A stretch of DNA of 64,000 bases from Annona cherimola (GCA_030490835.1 CM059973.1:48922008-48986007); one strand, 5' to 3'; counted from the stretch's first letter, positions 1 to 12,305 are shown. The notes: generated by a model from the sequence alone, not told the origin. Made by a program: numbers and translations.

Positions 1-3000
1 TTAAAGCATTGTTTAATGGTCAAATCCATGGAAAATTCAAGGATTAAATGTCATGGTTAATTGCCTAATATCTAGCTCAAATGGAGCATAGATTATGTGG
101 CAAAGGGCATTATGAGCATGAAACGTGACTTTTTAAAATGCTAAACAAATGGGTCTAAGTTTCCTAATACCTAGATGAAGTAAATGGACACATAAATATG
201 TGAAAAAAATCACAAAAAAATGTCAAAACCTAGCTAAAGAGGGGACGTTCATGGGTGGACAGCAACATGATCCTTAAATGTATGAATTTTTTGGATTTTT
301 GTAAATTAGTAAATGAAAATTTTACTGGGTTATAAAAATGTCATATCATCAAAGGATAAGGTAGAAATAAATTACCCTCATTAGATGTGGCAAACGGGTA
401 CCACAAGCTGGTTAAAAAAATCATAAAATGGATGCATATCCATGGAACTTGTATAAGAGAAAGGGGGGGAGGAAATTTCCCAAAAGTTACCAAGTCTTGA
501 GCACTCTTGGGCATGTCCAAACCAGCAAGGGGGAAGGAGAAAAGGAGAAGAAAAATATGAAGAAAAAAGAGGAGAAAAAGAAGAAGAATCAAGAAACTCA
601 AGTTGGATTCAAGTTAGGGTTTATTCAAGTAAGTGAAATCTAAGTTTTGAATCACTTAAATCAAGTTTTTTATCTCAATTCATGAACCACGAATATGGTT
701 CATAAAGAAATCTTAAATGCTAAGTTATGATGCCTTAATATGGTTATTGAATGATTTTTGAAAGATTTAAATGAGATCAAGAGTTCAAGAGAGTGAAAAC
801 TGAAGTTTAAGTTGGATTTTGAGATGAAAGCTAACTTGAAAATTCTCAAAACCCTAAACCAAGTTTCTGTATGATTTAAGCATATTTATTTGGATTTAAT
901 TCATATTATTTTGAATTATTTATATTTATTTAAGCATTCGTTAATGATTTTAGCAAATATGGAACCCTAAGTTACAAGAAATGCCTGATTTTTCCATTTT
1001 TGGGTTAAAAATGATACAAGGAAGTTCTTAAATTTTTTATGGATGAATTGTGGGGTAAATTAACCTAAATTAAGGACCCTTTAGATGGCCTAAGTGGGCT
1101 GGATGAGTTTTCCCTAAATCTGATTTTTTAGGGTATGTACATGGGACGTCCAAATGGGGGCCAAAACGGGTACTTTCCATATTGTTTTTGTTGCTATTTG
1201 TAATGAAATGATTTATGAATGTTATGAAGGGTAAAATAACCTAGGTTTAAGGTACTGTGAGTTTCCAAAGGGTTTGGAAATATTTTCTCTAAATCTGATT
1301 TTTATGGATATATGTATGGACACGTCAAAACGGATCAAATGGATGTCATATATGTATGAAAATGTTGCTGTTATGGAAGCAAATGAATTATGGATTTTAA
1401 ATATGTGATAATACCTTAAATTTGGGTTAATAAAATCATGTTTAGTTTCTGAAAATTATGACTAAAAAATCTGTTATGATTTAAGTCTTGAAAGAGGCGT
1501 TGAAATGATGAAAAATGGGTCTTAACATGGCTGTTTTGGAAACCAGTGATAAATGGATTGAAAATCTGAAATTAAACCCTAAAGTATATGTTAATTAAGG
1601 GGTTTAATGATGATGAAAATGGGTGAAAGTTTCTGTGTTAAGAAAATTTAAGAAACACATAATATATGTGTTGTATGTTGAACGTATGTGGAGCATATGT
1701 GTGAATGGATGATAAGTGACTTATGTGAATTTACTAAAATGAAAAATATTCATGGATATGTGATAAAATGCATGAGGATATTTCTGTATGAATGAGGATT
1801 AATTATCTCAATATTTGAGATTTATTTATGAAGCTTGAAACGTCACTTATATGCTTAGAATAAGCATTGCATAGGAAAAATGGAAAATGCATGAAAAATA
1901 GTTAATGGGAGATATAAATCCCCATATGATGAGTTATGAATGTATGCTATGTGTTTACCCTAAATATGGAATTAAAACACAAGTATGGAATGATTGATAT
2001 GATGCACAAGTGCCTGTCATGTATGTATGATCGACTTGAAAATCCAAGTTGATTATCTATGATATGGATTATAGGATTAGAAAACTAAGTGAATGCAAGC
2101 AAATGGCTTGTTATGAATGCGATACTATGTTTATGTATAGGCAAAGGCAAGGAGGTTAACGAGGCGGAAAGCTAAGTGCGCAAGGTAAGCAAGCAGTTTT
2201 CTAAAATGCTTTGTTTTATCAAATGTGATAAAATGCTTTTCAATGATATTCTAACTGTTTAAATGAGTTAGCAAATGAATGATTTCGATTGTTTCTAAGT
2301 TGTTTAAGGATGACCATTCCTTATCTAAATATGTATTGAAATATTATTTCCAATGAAATAAATGAATTGTTTACTGCTTTCTAAGAACTTATGTCAAATG
2401 TTGAATCATGAGTTTATGATTGGAAAAAAATCATGTTCGCATGTCAAAGTCCATGTTTATGGAAGAAAGCATGTGCACAAAAGCATGAGGTCTACCTCAA
2501 AGGTGTAAGCGGACTGAATGTCCCCCTTTGGTGCAGCCAAGTCGCTAAGAGAGGCCGAAGGCCGACGGCACCTCCCTGGAATGGGAGAGAGGATGAAAGT
2601 GGATGGTTGCCTAGCTAGCTTCTATCAAAGGAATGTCATAATTTTAAATGATGCATTGCATTGTTTATAATATACTCTGAATGGGTATGAGAAACATGTT
2701 TTAAGATATACCCTCGATCAGGTATAACGTGGCTTTTCATGAATGGTTTATGAAAAGGTTTCTACTCCATTGGTAGTTGATCACTTGTTAAGTGTCTTCA
2801 ACCGAATGGAGGAAAATGCATTTAAACAATTTTGCCTTGAAAATGTATTGCCTGAAATCCTTATAACTTGCTTATTGAGTTTCGACTCACAGTTTTGTTT
2901 TCCAATTCCTAAAGACAGGTGAAGGAGGGAACCATGCAAGGAGCACAGGTGGAGATTCAAGGGAAAAATGAATTTTTACAAATTCCTGTGATAGAACTTT

Positions 3001-3343
3001 GTGATTTGTATGGTTATATGTTGATGACATTATTGATGTCTGAATGTTATATAAGGTCTATGTTATGTTTATGACAATGTGGTGATATGACTATAAATAG
3101 CAAAAAAATTTTATGGTCAATTGTTAAGAATGATTAATCGTGAAATAGTTAAGTATGGAAAATTATGAGACCACATGTGCATATTTCAAATGAAATGTTT
3201 AAAAAGGATTAAACTCCTACGGAGTTAAGATAAAATGGATAAATATCCAAGTAGTCTGCCAAGTGACAGGACAATAATCCTGATCACGCTTACCCATCGA
3301 TAGATCTTAGAGTAAGGTTGTGACGCTCGGGCTGGAGCGCCAC
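1..3343 (+). mobile_element. Ty3/gypsy (Tekay/Del-type) LTR, 3' portion; solo LTR or 3' LTR
   Basis: The right end reads GACGCTCGGGCTGGAGCGCCACA, matching the 3' ends of the Tekay-type LTRs at 21030-25007, 31072-34914 and (reverse) 38018-41849. Internal landmarks occur in the same order as in those LTRs: GGACGT motifs, a splice-donor-like CAAGTAAGTG at 627, a GCAAAGG mini-exon at 2141, a GC-rich block at 2490-2630 and a GACAGGTGAA site at 2914. By comparison with the complete LTRs its start should lie roughly 0.9 kb left of the window. No primer site follows the end; flanking copia LTR sequence starts at once, so this is a right-hand terminus. Short ORFs inside it look like chance. Confidence 0.8.
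2141..2184 (+). other. Putative conserved mini-exon in gypsy LTR
   Basis: A 44 nt segment is flanked by acceptor-like TATGTATAG and donor-like CAAG/GTAAGCAAGCAG. Equivalent segments begin with GCAAAGG or GTAAAGG and end before GTAAG or GTAAA in the LTRs at 23911-23955, 33956-34000, 39129-39172 (minus) and 7546-7592 (minus). A donor-like CAA/GTAAGTG lies at 629 and an acceptor-like AAAGACAG/GTGAA at 2918. Splicing is inferred from consensus and conservation only. Confidence 0.4.
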
Positions 3344-3570
3344 AGAGCTTCGAAGAGTGGAGTAGGGAAGATTGTCTGAACCACTATAAACCTTTGTCTC
3401 TTGGTGTGACTTGATTATTTGTGTTTTATTGTTTTATTTCTCTCCATATTTTTATTTGTTTCATTGAGGGGATGAACTCTAAAAAGGGAAGAAATTTCTG
3501 TTCAAGTAAAGAATTTTAAAATACCCAATTCACCCCTCCCCTCTTGGGTAATTGATAATTCTCAAAATTT
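3344..3570 (+). mobile_element. Ty1/copia (Sirevirus-like) LTR fragment, host of the gypsy LTR
   Basis: Read on the minus strand this resembles the left end of the Sirevirus-like LTRs at 8789 and 50421: the ATTACCCAAGAGGGGAGGGG block, the AACAGAAATTT block and the TTCCCTACTCCACTCTTC block appear in the same order. It is therefore a plus-oriented terminal piece. The gypsy LTR interrupts it at 3343/3344; its other part must lie left of the window. The last 10-20 bases diverge from the intact copies, so the 3570 end is approximate. Confidence 0.65.
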
Positions 3571-5593
3571 TCATTTAATTTCATATTAAATTCACACCGT
3601 TAAATATTAAAATGTTAATTAAATACAAGTTTTAATTGAAATTTTGTGAAAATTATATTTTTCAAAAAATCTTTAATTTTTCTATAAAATGGGTCATTTT
3701 GAAATATTTTTGAAAATATAAAATTACAAAAATAATTACACATGCTAAAATGGATTAAATAGGCTGATTTTAAAATATGGGTATAAAGTGAACCGTTATG
3801 AAATCTTAAGATAAAATTTCATAAAATAAATAGGGGCTAAAAAAGTAAATTAAAAATCTCTACGAGCTTATTAAAATTATTTTGGCAAAAATTAAATGTT
3901 TAAATTCACGTTTTCGTTTTCTGCATGAGTACACGCGACCGTAAACCGCCAGAGCACCATATTCTACTGCTCCATCTTCCCCAAATGCCCAATCCCTCTT
4001 CCGACGACCAAGGAACCCATTTTTTTAGCCCTATATCTACGAGTTCTCCGTTGCAGAAAATTCCAGCCACATCTAGCTGCCAAAGCCCGAACCGAACAGC
4101 AGCAACAACTGTCCATTCAAGCTTCAATCTCTACCATCTTCCCCAAATCATCGTCACACCACTCTTATTTTGGGCCACTAATCTCTTCTCTTTACTGAGC
4201 AGAAACTGCCACTGCATTCCAGCAAAGTAAAACTGCAACGTCTCCATTTGCAGGCAGCTCGTCTTCTCCATGCCAAGAAACCATCATCTACTCGATTTTC
4301 TGCAACTATGAAACCCACCTTCCCGCCTGAAACCGAAAGAACCACTACCATCAAAAATCTGAAGCGTCAAGCCTTCATCACAAGTAGCTCAATCGGCTCG
4401 TCCCCTGCCCACCTCCAACAATTGCTTCAGCGAACCAGCAGCTATCAAACCCATCCAAGCAGCTGCTTTCCCTGAATTCGACGGCAACCCACCGCAGCCC
4501 ACACAAATAGATTTTGCCCCTAAAATCCTGCTTCACCATGTCTGATTCGAGACAACAGAAATGGAGAAGAACCGACCAAGCTGCCAGTCTTCCACCTAAG
4601 TTGACCGCAACCCCTCCAGCTACAACAATGGCAGAAAACCCACTACAAATCACTGCTCCTATTTCCCCCTTTAAACATCCAGCGATTAGCATCCAAGCAA
4701 GACCGGTCATGCCACCTGCCTTCCTTCTCTACTTTCGACAACAGAAAAATAATCAATAGCAGCGGTCTATCTGCATTTCGATGGCAATCCATAACAGCAA
4801 ATCCATCTATTTTAGCCGCACCAAGCTTCCTATCTACTCCTCAAATTGCAGCACTTTTCGTCTACCACCGTCAATTTTAACTTTGCCCTAATTTGTAGGC
4901 AGTCTGTCATCCCCATACCTGCAACTCGTCAATCGGCCAGCCCTTTCTCTGCTCCACCAAATCAAAAAATCTAGCTTAGGCACTCACCGAAATCAACCGG
5001 CCACCTACCTTCTATAACTGGCAGCCATTTTTTCGGTAAACCAAAACAACCGAACCACCAATCAAACCATCTTTCGGCAACCCAAATATAGAAACCAATC
5101 GATCACAAAAACAAATTCCAAAAGGGCAAAATGCCTTAATCTCTAGTAGCAGAGCAGCTTCGGTTCTGTAATCCATGGCTCCGATTGCCTCCTCTTCCCC
5201 ACTCCAACCAAAGCAGCTGCCCCCTTTAATTTCAGCAATCAGTGGCAGTCCTGTCCCCACCAGCCCGCGACTGTCTTTCAGCGATCCGTCAATAGCGGTG
5301 TTGCCTGGCCGATGATTTGAGTTGCTATCGGCTTCAAGATGTGGTTGGTGCTGGGTTCTCCTGCTGTTGGGTCGATGAAGCTTGGAATGGATTTTCTATT
5401 ACCGAATATACAAAGGAAGATGGATGCAATTTTGGGCAGCTTGGTCGGTCTTGTTTCTCGAATTGGGTAGACAAAGTGAGAAGGAAGGTGCGAAATAGGC
5501 AAGCCAAAGCAGAAGAGATCCACGGCAAAAGGCAGGCCTGGTGCAAACGAATCCCACATCGGATTCCACTTTAGAGGAAGGGTCCCTCACATC

Positions 5594-5600
5594 TATAAAA
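5594..5600 (+). promoter_or_regulatory. TATA box of the Athila/Tat-like LTR
   Basis: TATAAAA in the context CATCTATAAAAGGAGGG, following a CCCACATCGGATTCC block. A CT-rich leader follows, so transcription would start near 5625 and run to the right. Confidence 0.5.
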
Positions 5601-5984
5601 GGAGGGCCCCTCCACACATCCCAATGAATACTAACAATTCTCTCTCCCTTGGGTGGGACCCCTTCTTATGGGACCCGTAGCAAGGAGGTGGGGCAAAGCA
5701 ATAAAATTCTCATTAAGTAGAGATTTGCTCTTTATATTTGGGTGATGTAAATTTTATTTTCTGCTTTATAGTTTTTAATATTTTATAGTTGTTAATTTTT
5801 AATATGTAGTTTTAATTCCTAGGTTAGATTTACTGCTTTATTTTCTGCTTTGTTAGTTTTAATTAACTTTAATATAATTTTCTTTCCTGCTTTCATAATT
5901 GAATTTCATAGCTTTTAATTGCTTTCTTAGAATAGTTTTAATTAAGTTGTTAGTCAATTATAATTTCTTTCATTTTAGCTTCCT

Positions 5985-6165
5985 GTATCTCTTTCTTTTT
6001 TTCTCCAACTCTTCTAATCTTTTCTCTCTCTTCTTTCTCTCTCTTTCTAAGTTCTTTCCCTCTCTCTCTCTAACATCTCTTTCTCTCTCTCCCTCTCTAA
6101 TTTCTCCTCCTTCTTCTCTCATTTCTTTCTCTCCCTTCTTTATATCTTATCTCTCTCTTTAAACA
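5985..6165 (+). repeat. Pyrimidine-rich low-complexity tract
   Basis: About 180 bp of nearly pure C/T, dominated by CTCTCT and TTCTTT. The open frames across it on the plus strand are composition artefacts. Confidence 0.8.
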
Positions 6166-6599
6166 ATTCAAAACTACATCGCCTCTCTGTGGATTCGACC
6201 CGACTCACTGTTATTCTACACTATCGCCCGCATAGTGGTAGCTTTAATGTGTTTCGGTTAATTTTAATTAAATTAGTGATCATAGTGCTCTTAACGACAA
6301 GCACTTGGTATACATCAATAATTATCATAAACTCGGGACCAACACTGCCTTCCCTTAGCAACTTTGCCATATGTAGAGTGGACCCCGGTCCATTTACGAC
6401 CATCTCTACAGTTGACCTATCTATTGTTCTGGTGCACCATACATCATTATATACGTCCATATGCTAGCATGATTTCTTGAAACTTCATAGACCTCAGTCC
6501 GTGTCCTTTATAGCAACTTGTAAAGTGGGCGCACCAACTTTAACATATTTTTATAAACATCATTTGAATTTTAGTTTTAGGATGACCACCCTTAAATAC

Positions 6600-7560
6600 T
6601 TTTAGAAATATTTAAGTAAAACACTTTGATAAGGATTGGTAATATTTGAGAAAATAAAATTTTTAAAAGTATTGCTTGTAGTAAATCTTAAAATCATCAT
6701 GATAACAAAACTTCAAACCTTTTCAGTTTTCAAGAAAAGAAAGCTTATCTCACTAACATTTTCTTTGTTTCCATCTTAGGTTTTTCATACACAAAGGATA
6801 TGTAATTGTATCATCTTCTTTTGTCTACCCTAATATCATATACTTGTCCGCTTATCATCGTTGTCCTTTTTATGTAAGGAAGAGCTTGCATACTCTTTTG
6901 AATAATATTTTGGTAAAAAATCAATTTATTTTGTAAAGTTAACTTATCAGGTTGGCCACGCTTAAACCCTTTTTAAAAACATCCGTATAAACATTTTCAA
7001 GGCATTTTCAAAGTATTTTCATATTTAAAGGAAATCAAAATTTTTCTAATAAGTCTTTTCAACAATTAGACCATTTCCAAATCATCATTTATTTTCAAAT
7101 GTCATATCAAGAAATACACAATTTCTTTTTATAAATCAAACCCATTTTTCTTTTCTTTCATAGACGCAGTTACTTTTTACAAAATCCTATGAAAGTAAAC
7201 TTAAAACTTGTTTGCAATTATTTCTTTGTATAAAGGTCGAAACTCCCTTTTTTATAAAATTCTTTGGAAATAGCATCTTAAAGAACTTGCTTACTTGTAA
7301 GCAATTCTTAAAATCATCAACGTAAAACATTTTCAATCATTACAGCACTTGAGATAAAATAAATATTTTAAAAAGTGTTGCTTACTTGCAATGAAGCAAT
7401 TCCGAGGCATTCCATTAGAACCATAATTTTCAAGACTTGTACTTGATCACTTGTAAGAAATTCTTTGAAGTATCAATATAAATCACTTTCAATCATTTTA
7501 ACACTTGGGATGAAATCAATATTTTTCAAAAGTTTTCTTGTTTACCTATGATAGATTGAA
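6600..7560 (-). repeat. Degenerate tandem units inside the gypsy LTR fragment
   Basis: Units of about 110-130 bp recur with low identity. Each holds CTTGCTTACTTGTAAG- or CTTGATCACTTGTAAG-type words, then ATTTTCAATCATT, then an ACACTTGGGATGAAAT-like stretch. The clearest pair is roughly 7290-7400 and 7440-7550, with an older unit near 6620-6710. This expands the distance between two landmarks that are close together in the solo LTR at 38018. Confidence 0.45.
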
Positions 7561-7592
7561 TCCCTTACTTCTACCCTTTTCTTTGCCTTTGC
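7546..7592 (-). other. Putative conserved mini-exon in gypsy LTR fragment
   Basis: On the minus strand GTATCTAG/GCAAAGGCAAAG opens and CATAG/GTAAACAAG closes a 47 nt segment, equivalent to the mini-exons in the other Tekay-type LTRs. Confidence 0.35.
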
Positions 7593-8788
7593 CTAGATAC
7601 ATGAAAATCATATTTCATTCATATACATAAAATTTCATATGCTTACACATGTTAAGGTTTTCCAACCCACATGAATTCATATCTAACTAACTTAACTCAC
7701 TTTTCTTTCAAGTTGGGTGTCAATTTTTTCAATTCACAAATTGGTGTGACTTATGGTTCCATTTTGACCATTCTTCCTATTTTGTTACCCTTATTTAGGG
7801 TAAGCTTTCAAGCTCATATATAATCATTAGTTTAACTCAAGTTATGGAAGTTTAACATCTCTCGTTTCTCATTTAACATCCGTACTTTACATTTTCATAT
7901 TTGTGCTCATTTAAGGCATCCATTTATGGGTTAGTCTTAAATTTTTGAGATTTTATAATTTTCTCAAAACGACCCTCTCTTTTCTCATTTTACCATATTT
8001 CCTTCTCATTTTTGCACATTAGCTATTTATACATGTTCATTCCCCCTTCCTTGCCATCCATACCCATCATGTGCACCTTCTAATTACACATTTATTATGT
8101 GTTAGTTAACTTAACATGAAACAGAATTTTTCTTTCCATTTTTGTCTAATTTAGACACTTATTTGCATATTAATTAGGCTATAATCATGAAACTAAAACT
8201 CATCAATTAAATTGCTCAAAAACAGCAACTTTTCTCTTCATTTTCTCCACCTTGGACGTCCCTGTCATATGTGCTATTTAAAATTGATTTTTTATTTTTT
8301 ATTTCCACCCCTTTGGACGTCTATAATACTCCATTAATGAGGTATTTTACCCAAATAATTTTCCATATATCTTGTTGTTTAGGTCATGCCTCATTTCCAC
8401 CATAATTGAATAGAAATTTCACCTAGTTGTCAAACCAAAGTTTCACCCAACTAAGGTTCATCAAACAAGATTGATTTAGAATAAATTAAACATGAAAATA
8501 ATTCACATAATCTATACATGATAAATGATTAAAACATCAACATATAACTGAAATTAATTTAAATTCTAGCATGATTATCATGGGCAAAACAACCCTGATT
8601 CATACATAACCTTTCTTGAATGATTAAATTGAATCTCCTAATTCATTTACCATTTAATAACCCTATCAAGGGCTTCATCACCTTCATTTAGTATTCATAA
8701 TGATTCAAATTTATGAACCATTACTTGAGCAAGAAAACATAGAAATTAACAAACCAAAAATTAGTTTTAAGCACCTACTTGTGATGCG

Positions 8789-10415
8789 TGTTAGTCCCGA
8801 ATTAATGACAATTACCCAAAAGGGGAGGGGTGAATTGGGTAAATAAAAATTTTCAACTTAAACAGAAATTTTACCCCGGATTAATCTAGTCCCCTTAATG
8901 AAGAAACAAATGGAAAGCAATATAGTGCTAAGAGCAGAAATAAAAGTCAACAAGCAAGATTTTATAGTGGTTCGGGCAACCTTCCCTACTCCACTCTTCC
9001 AAGCTCACACCTCTTGTGACTCGGGTTCCACTATGTATTTCACAAATACAACTAGAGCCACTGCTCTCTTTTAGATTTCAGCTCTAGGGGGCATTAACAA
9101 TTCACAGCACAAGTAGGTGACGAGTTCCACTCCAATCACACACTACTTTGCTTACACTTGATCTTAGTTATCCAAACTAAATCAAGTTCAATACAACAAG
9201 AAATAACAAAAGAAAGTTTCTACACGTTACTGTTGTGTAGAGGCAGATTTGGCGCAGAGAAGAACTTGTAGCGTAGGCTTAATGATTCAGCAAGCAGCTC
9301 TTAGCAGTTTGAAAGCAAGGTTCTTCTTCTATATGATGGATTGATCACTTAATGCTCTTGAAGAAGGGAGTTATGCTCATTCAATGAATTCTCAGCTACC
9401 CTCCTCGTTCATATTGAATGCCTTTTATAACTGTTGAGGGAATTCAAACGTTTGGAAGTAGGCGGTGTGCATTTAATGCGCCAACATTCAAAAATTTCCG
9501 ACCGTTGCGACCCCAAGTCGCAGATGGAGTCGACTTTGGGTGCAACTTTGCCTATTCGCAACTTCTTCAAGTTCCAGTCTAGGTCGACTTGGTTCTCGAC
9601 TTGACCCAAGTCGCAGGTGAAGTCGACTTCGGGTGCGACTTAACTTCTTCAGCTTGCTAGTTGAACTTGAAATCCTTGGAATGCCTTGCTTGCTTGAATT
9701 TCTTCATGTTTGGTTGTTCTTCCTTTGATTATACTTAAGACTCTTTATAATTCTTCTATCTTAAACACATTTGACTCCATGTCTTGAGTCTTGAGTCTTT
9801 GAGTATTGGAGTGCATAAGAGAGGTCCAAATGTATGATCTCGATTCTCCATGAAAATATGCAACTTTGCTTGCTCTGGACTTCATTTGATTTTCATTTGA
9901 GTGTTTGAGTTGTCTTGGCCTTCATCTTCACTTGAATCTAGCATTGAATCAACTTGTTCTGCAAGTTTCGCACTGAAGTCGAAGTTGGAGTCGACTTGGT
10001 CTGCGACTTCACCCAAGTCGCATGCGGAGTTGACTTGGGATGCGACTTCGGCAGCTCTCGTTCTTGATTTCAACTCTGGACAAAATTGACGCCTCGAAGT
10101 CGAAGCTGGAGTCGACTTGGTCTGTGATTTCACCCAAGTCGCATGCGGAGTCGACTTGGGGTGCCACTTCGGTAGCTTTGCTCCTCGATTTCAACTCTGG
10201 ACGAAAACGACGCTTTGAATTCGCTTCTTGAGTCGACTTGGGGATCGACTTGGCCTAAGTCGAAGCCTGAGTCGACTTGACTTGTCATGCTTCATTTTCT
10301 TCATTTGTATATCCTTTAATCATCTTCACAAACATGTTAGTAATCAAAACTTACTCAAATTGATTTGTTAATCATCAAAACATAAACTTAGCTTATTTTC
10401 CACATGTTTCCAACA
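8789..10415 (-). repeat. 3' LTR of Sirevirus-like copy 1
   Basis: 1627 bp, paired with 15775-17273. Its minus-strand start TGTTGGAAAC directly follows a polypurine tract. It has eight perfect GTCGAC palindromes (9529, 9583, 9622, 9990, 10111, 10150, 10232, 10271), embedded in repeats of AAGTCGCA and GAGTCGACTTGG words. Confidence 0.9.
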
Positions 10416-10428
10416 ATCTCCCCCTTTT
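10416..10428 (-). promoter_or_regulatory. Polypurine tract of Sirevirus-like copy 1
   Basis: Minus strand AAAAGGGGGAGAT, immediately before the 3' LTR. Further purine tracts lie upstream at about 10632-10645 and 10692-10730 (CAGGGGGAGC and GAGGGGGACC on the minus strand), the multiple-PPT arrangement typical of Sirevirus. Confidence 0.8.
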
Positions 10429-10738
10429 GATGATTGACAAAACCGATTTGAGTGTATACCTTTTAATGTCTTTAAAACATACTATTTTTGCATTTTGAAT
10501 TTTAACATACATATTTCATTTCCAATGAATCACAATTTAAAAACATTTATACAAACATTCACTTCCAATTAATCACAAGTTAAGTTCATTTATACAAACA
10601 TTTAAGACCGAAACTCAAACCCGATCTCTTCTCCCCCTTTTTGTCAATTAATCAAAAATAGAGATGGAACGAGTTAATCCTTTGAAAATGGCGGGGCTGC
10701 TCCCCCTGAACCTTTGGTCCCCCTCAGTTTGTGCTTCT

Positions 10739-12305
10739 CTAAGTTAATTCAACCATTCCCATATCATTTCTAATTTTATAAAATGGTTCTTTTGCTAGAG
10801 GTTTCGTAAAAATATCTGCAATTTGATCTTCTATTTTTACATATTCTAAGCATATGTCATGATTTTCTACATGTTCTCTAATAAAATGATGTCTAAGGTC
10901 TATATGCTTGGTCCTAGAATGCAATACTGGATTTTTAGTTAAACATATTGCACTTGTGTTATCACATCTAATAGGTATATCTTTAAAGTTCATGTCATAA
11001 TCCCTAAGTTGTTGTTTCATCCAAAGCAATTGGGCACAACAGCTCCCGGCGGTAATATATTCGGCTTCCGCCGTAGATAGAGCAACACTAGTTTATTTTC
11101 TTGAAAACCATGAAACCAACATGTTCCCAAGAAACTGACATGTTCCACTAGTGCTTTTTCTATCTACCTTGTAACCGGCAAAGTCCGCATCCGAGTAGCC
11201 GATTAGATCAAAATTAGAGCCCTTTGGATACCAAAGTCCTATGTGGGTAGTATCTACTAAATATCTGAAAATTCTTTTTACAGCTACCAAGTGTGATTCT
11301 TTTGGACATGATTGAAATCTAAAACACATACAAACACTAAACAGTATATCGGGTCTAGAAGCAGTTAAATATAATAAAGAGCCTACCATGCTTCTATATA
11401 ACTTTAAATCAATTGGTTTGTCTTTCTCTTCTTTGTCAATTTTAATTGTTGACCTCATACGCGTGTTTGCCCCTTTGCTATTTTCCATGCCAAACTTCTT
11501 TAACATTTCTTTGATATACTTGGACTGGTTTATGAAGATCCCTTCACTTAGTTGCTTGATTTGTAGTCCAAGGAAGAAGTTTAGCTCTCCCATCATATTG
11601 ATTTGTAGTCCAAGGAAGAAGTTTAGCTCTCCCATCATACTCATTTCAAATTCCTTCTGCATAAGCTCAGAAAATTCTTGACAAAGAATCTCATTAGTAG
11701 CACCAAAAATAATATCATCAACATAAATTTGAATAATCAAGATATCTTTTTCTATATACTTGATAAACAAAGTGGTGTCTACCTTTCCCTTTTGAAAATC
11801 ATGATCAATCAGAAATTTGCTTAATCTTTCATACCAAGCTCTTGGAGCTTGTTTTATTCCATATAATGCCTTGGTTAATTTGTATACAAATTTAGATTGA
11901 TCTTTCTCCTCAAATCCAGGTGGTTGTTCAACATACACCTCTTCATTTATATACCCATTCAAAAATGCACTTTTAACATCCATTTGAAACAACTTAAAGT
12001 TCATGTGAGATGCAAAAGCTAGCAAAATGTGAATTGCTTCTAATCTAGCAACCGGAGCATAGGATTCCTCAAAGTCTATTCCTTCTTCTTGTGAGTATCA
12101 TTTTGCTACAAGTCTAGCTTTGTTTCTTACTACAAGTCCACTTTCATCTAATTTGTTCCTAAAGACCCATTTTGTGCCAATGACAATACAGTCTTTTGGT
12201 CTTGGAACAAGATGCCAAACTTGGTTTCTTTCAAATTGATTTAGCTCTTCTTGCATTGCTATGATCCAGTTTTCATCATCAAGAGCTTGGTCAATAGTAG
12301 ATGGT
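10739..12305 (-). pseudogene. Reverse transcriptase and RNase H of Sirevirus-like copy 1
   Basis: The copia RT domain runs from about 12300 to 11300: [25 protein letters not shown] and the catalytic [10 protein letters not shown] are visible, followed by the connection ([26 protein letters not shown]) and RNase H (CDNTSAICLTKNPVLHSRTK, IADIFTKPLA). It copies element RNA into DNA inside the virus-like particle. Lesions are a TGA at 12098-12100, a TAA at 11093-11095, and an in-frame 42 bp tandem duplication at 11558-11641 that doubles [13 protein letters not shown] in the RT. RNase H reads to a stop at about 10739, after which polypurine tracts begin. Confidence 0.88.

Larger units (their letters stand above)
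3571..6317 (+). mobile_element. Probable Athila/Tat-type LTR (right end recognised, left end uncertain)
   Basis: The right part has the marks of an Athila/Tat LTR: a TATA box (5594), a CT-rich leader, then a CTCTGTGGATTCGACCCGAC box of the kind that precedes the LTR end in this group, and a terminus ending TACATCA at 6317. No Asp-tRNA primer site follows, so it is a 3' or solo LTR. The 3900-5580 part is GC-richer than its surroundings, full of AGC/CAG-type words, and holds overlapping short ORFs on both strands with no recognisable domain; I regard it as LTR U3, not genes. The left edge is set only by where the copia fragment stops. Confidence 0.4.
6318..8788 (-). mobile_element. Gypsy (Tekay-type) LTR fragment, left part, split by the copia insertion
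   Basis: On the minus strand it matches the Tekay-type LTR landmarks: ATGCTAGCATGAT (6464), the rc of GATGACCACCCTTAAATAC (6581), a mini-exon equivalent at 7546-7592, GGACGTCC-type motifs near 8255 and 8313, and a donor-like CACAA/GTAGGTG at 8778 on the minus strand. The expected TGTAACGCCCC-type terminus is missing on the left, so it was truncated, apparently where the Athila/Tat-like LTR ends. It continues at 17279 beyond the Sirevirus insertion. Confidence 0.6.

Noticed and set aside
341..643. Overlapping short ORFs on both strands in the first LTR
   Set aside because: The region is purine-rich first-exon-like LTR sequence; the lysine/glutamate or phenylalanine/leucine strings reflect composition.
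3906..5617. Possible host gene made of the ORFs between 3906 and 5617
   Set aside because: Frames overlap on both strands, none has a recognisable domain, and the region leads into an LTR-type TATA box and terminus.
5899..6162. 87-codon ORF rich in Ser, Leu and Phe
   Set aside because: It is a translation of a CT-rich low-complexity tract.
9882..10231. ORFs with repeated DSACDLG and VDSSFDF phrases
   Set aside because: They are readings of the GTCGAC/AAGTCGCA repeat array in the Sirevirus LTR, present in all frames, without start context.
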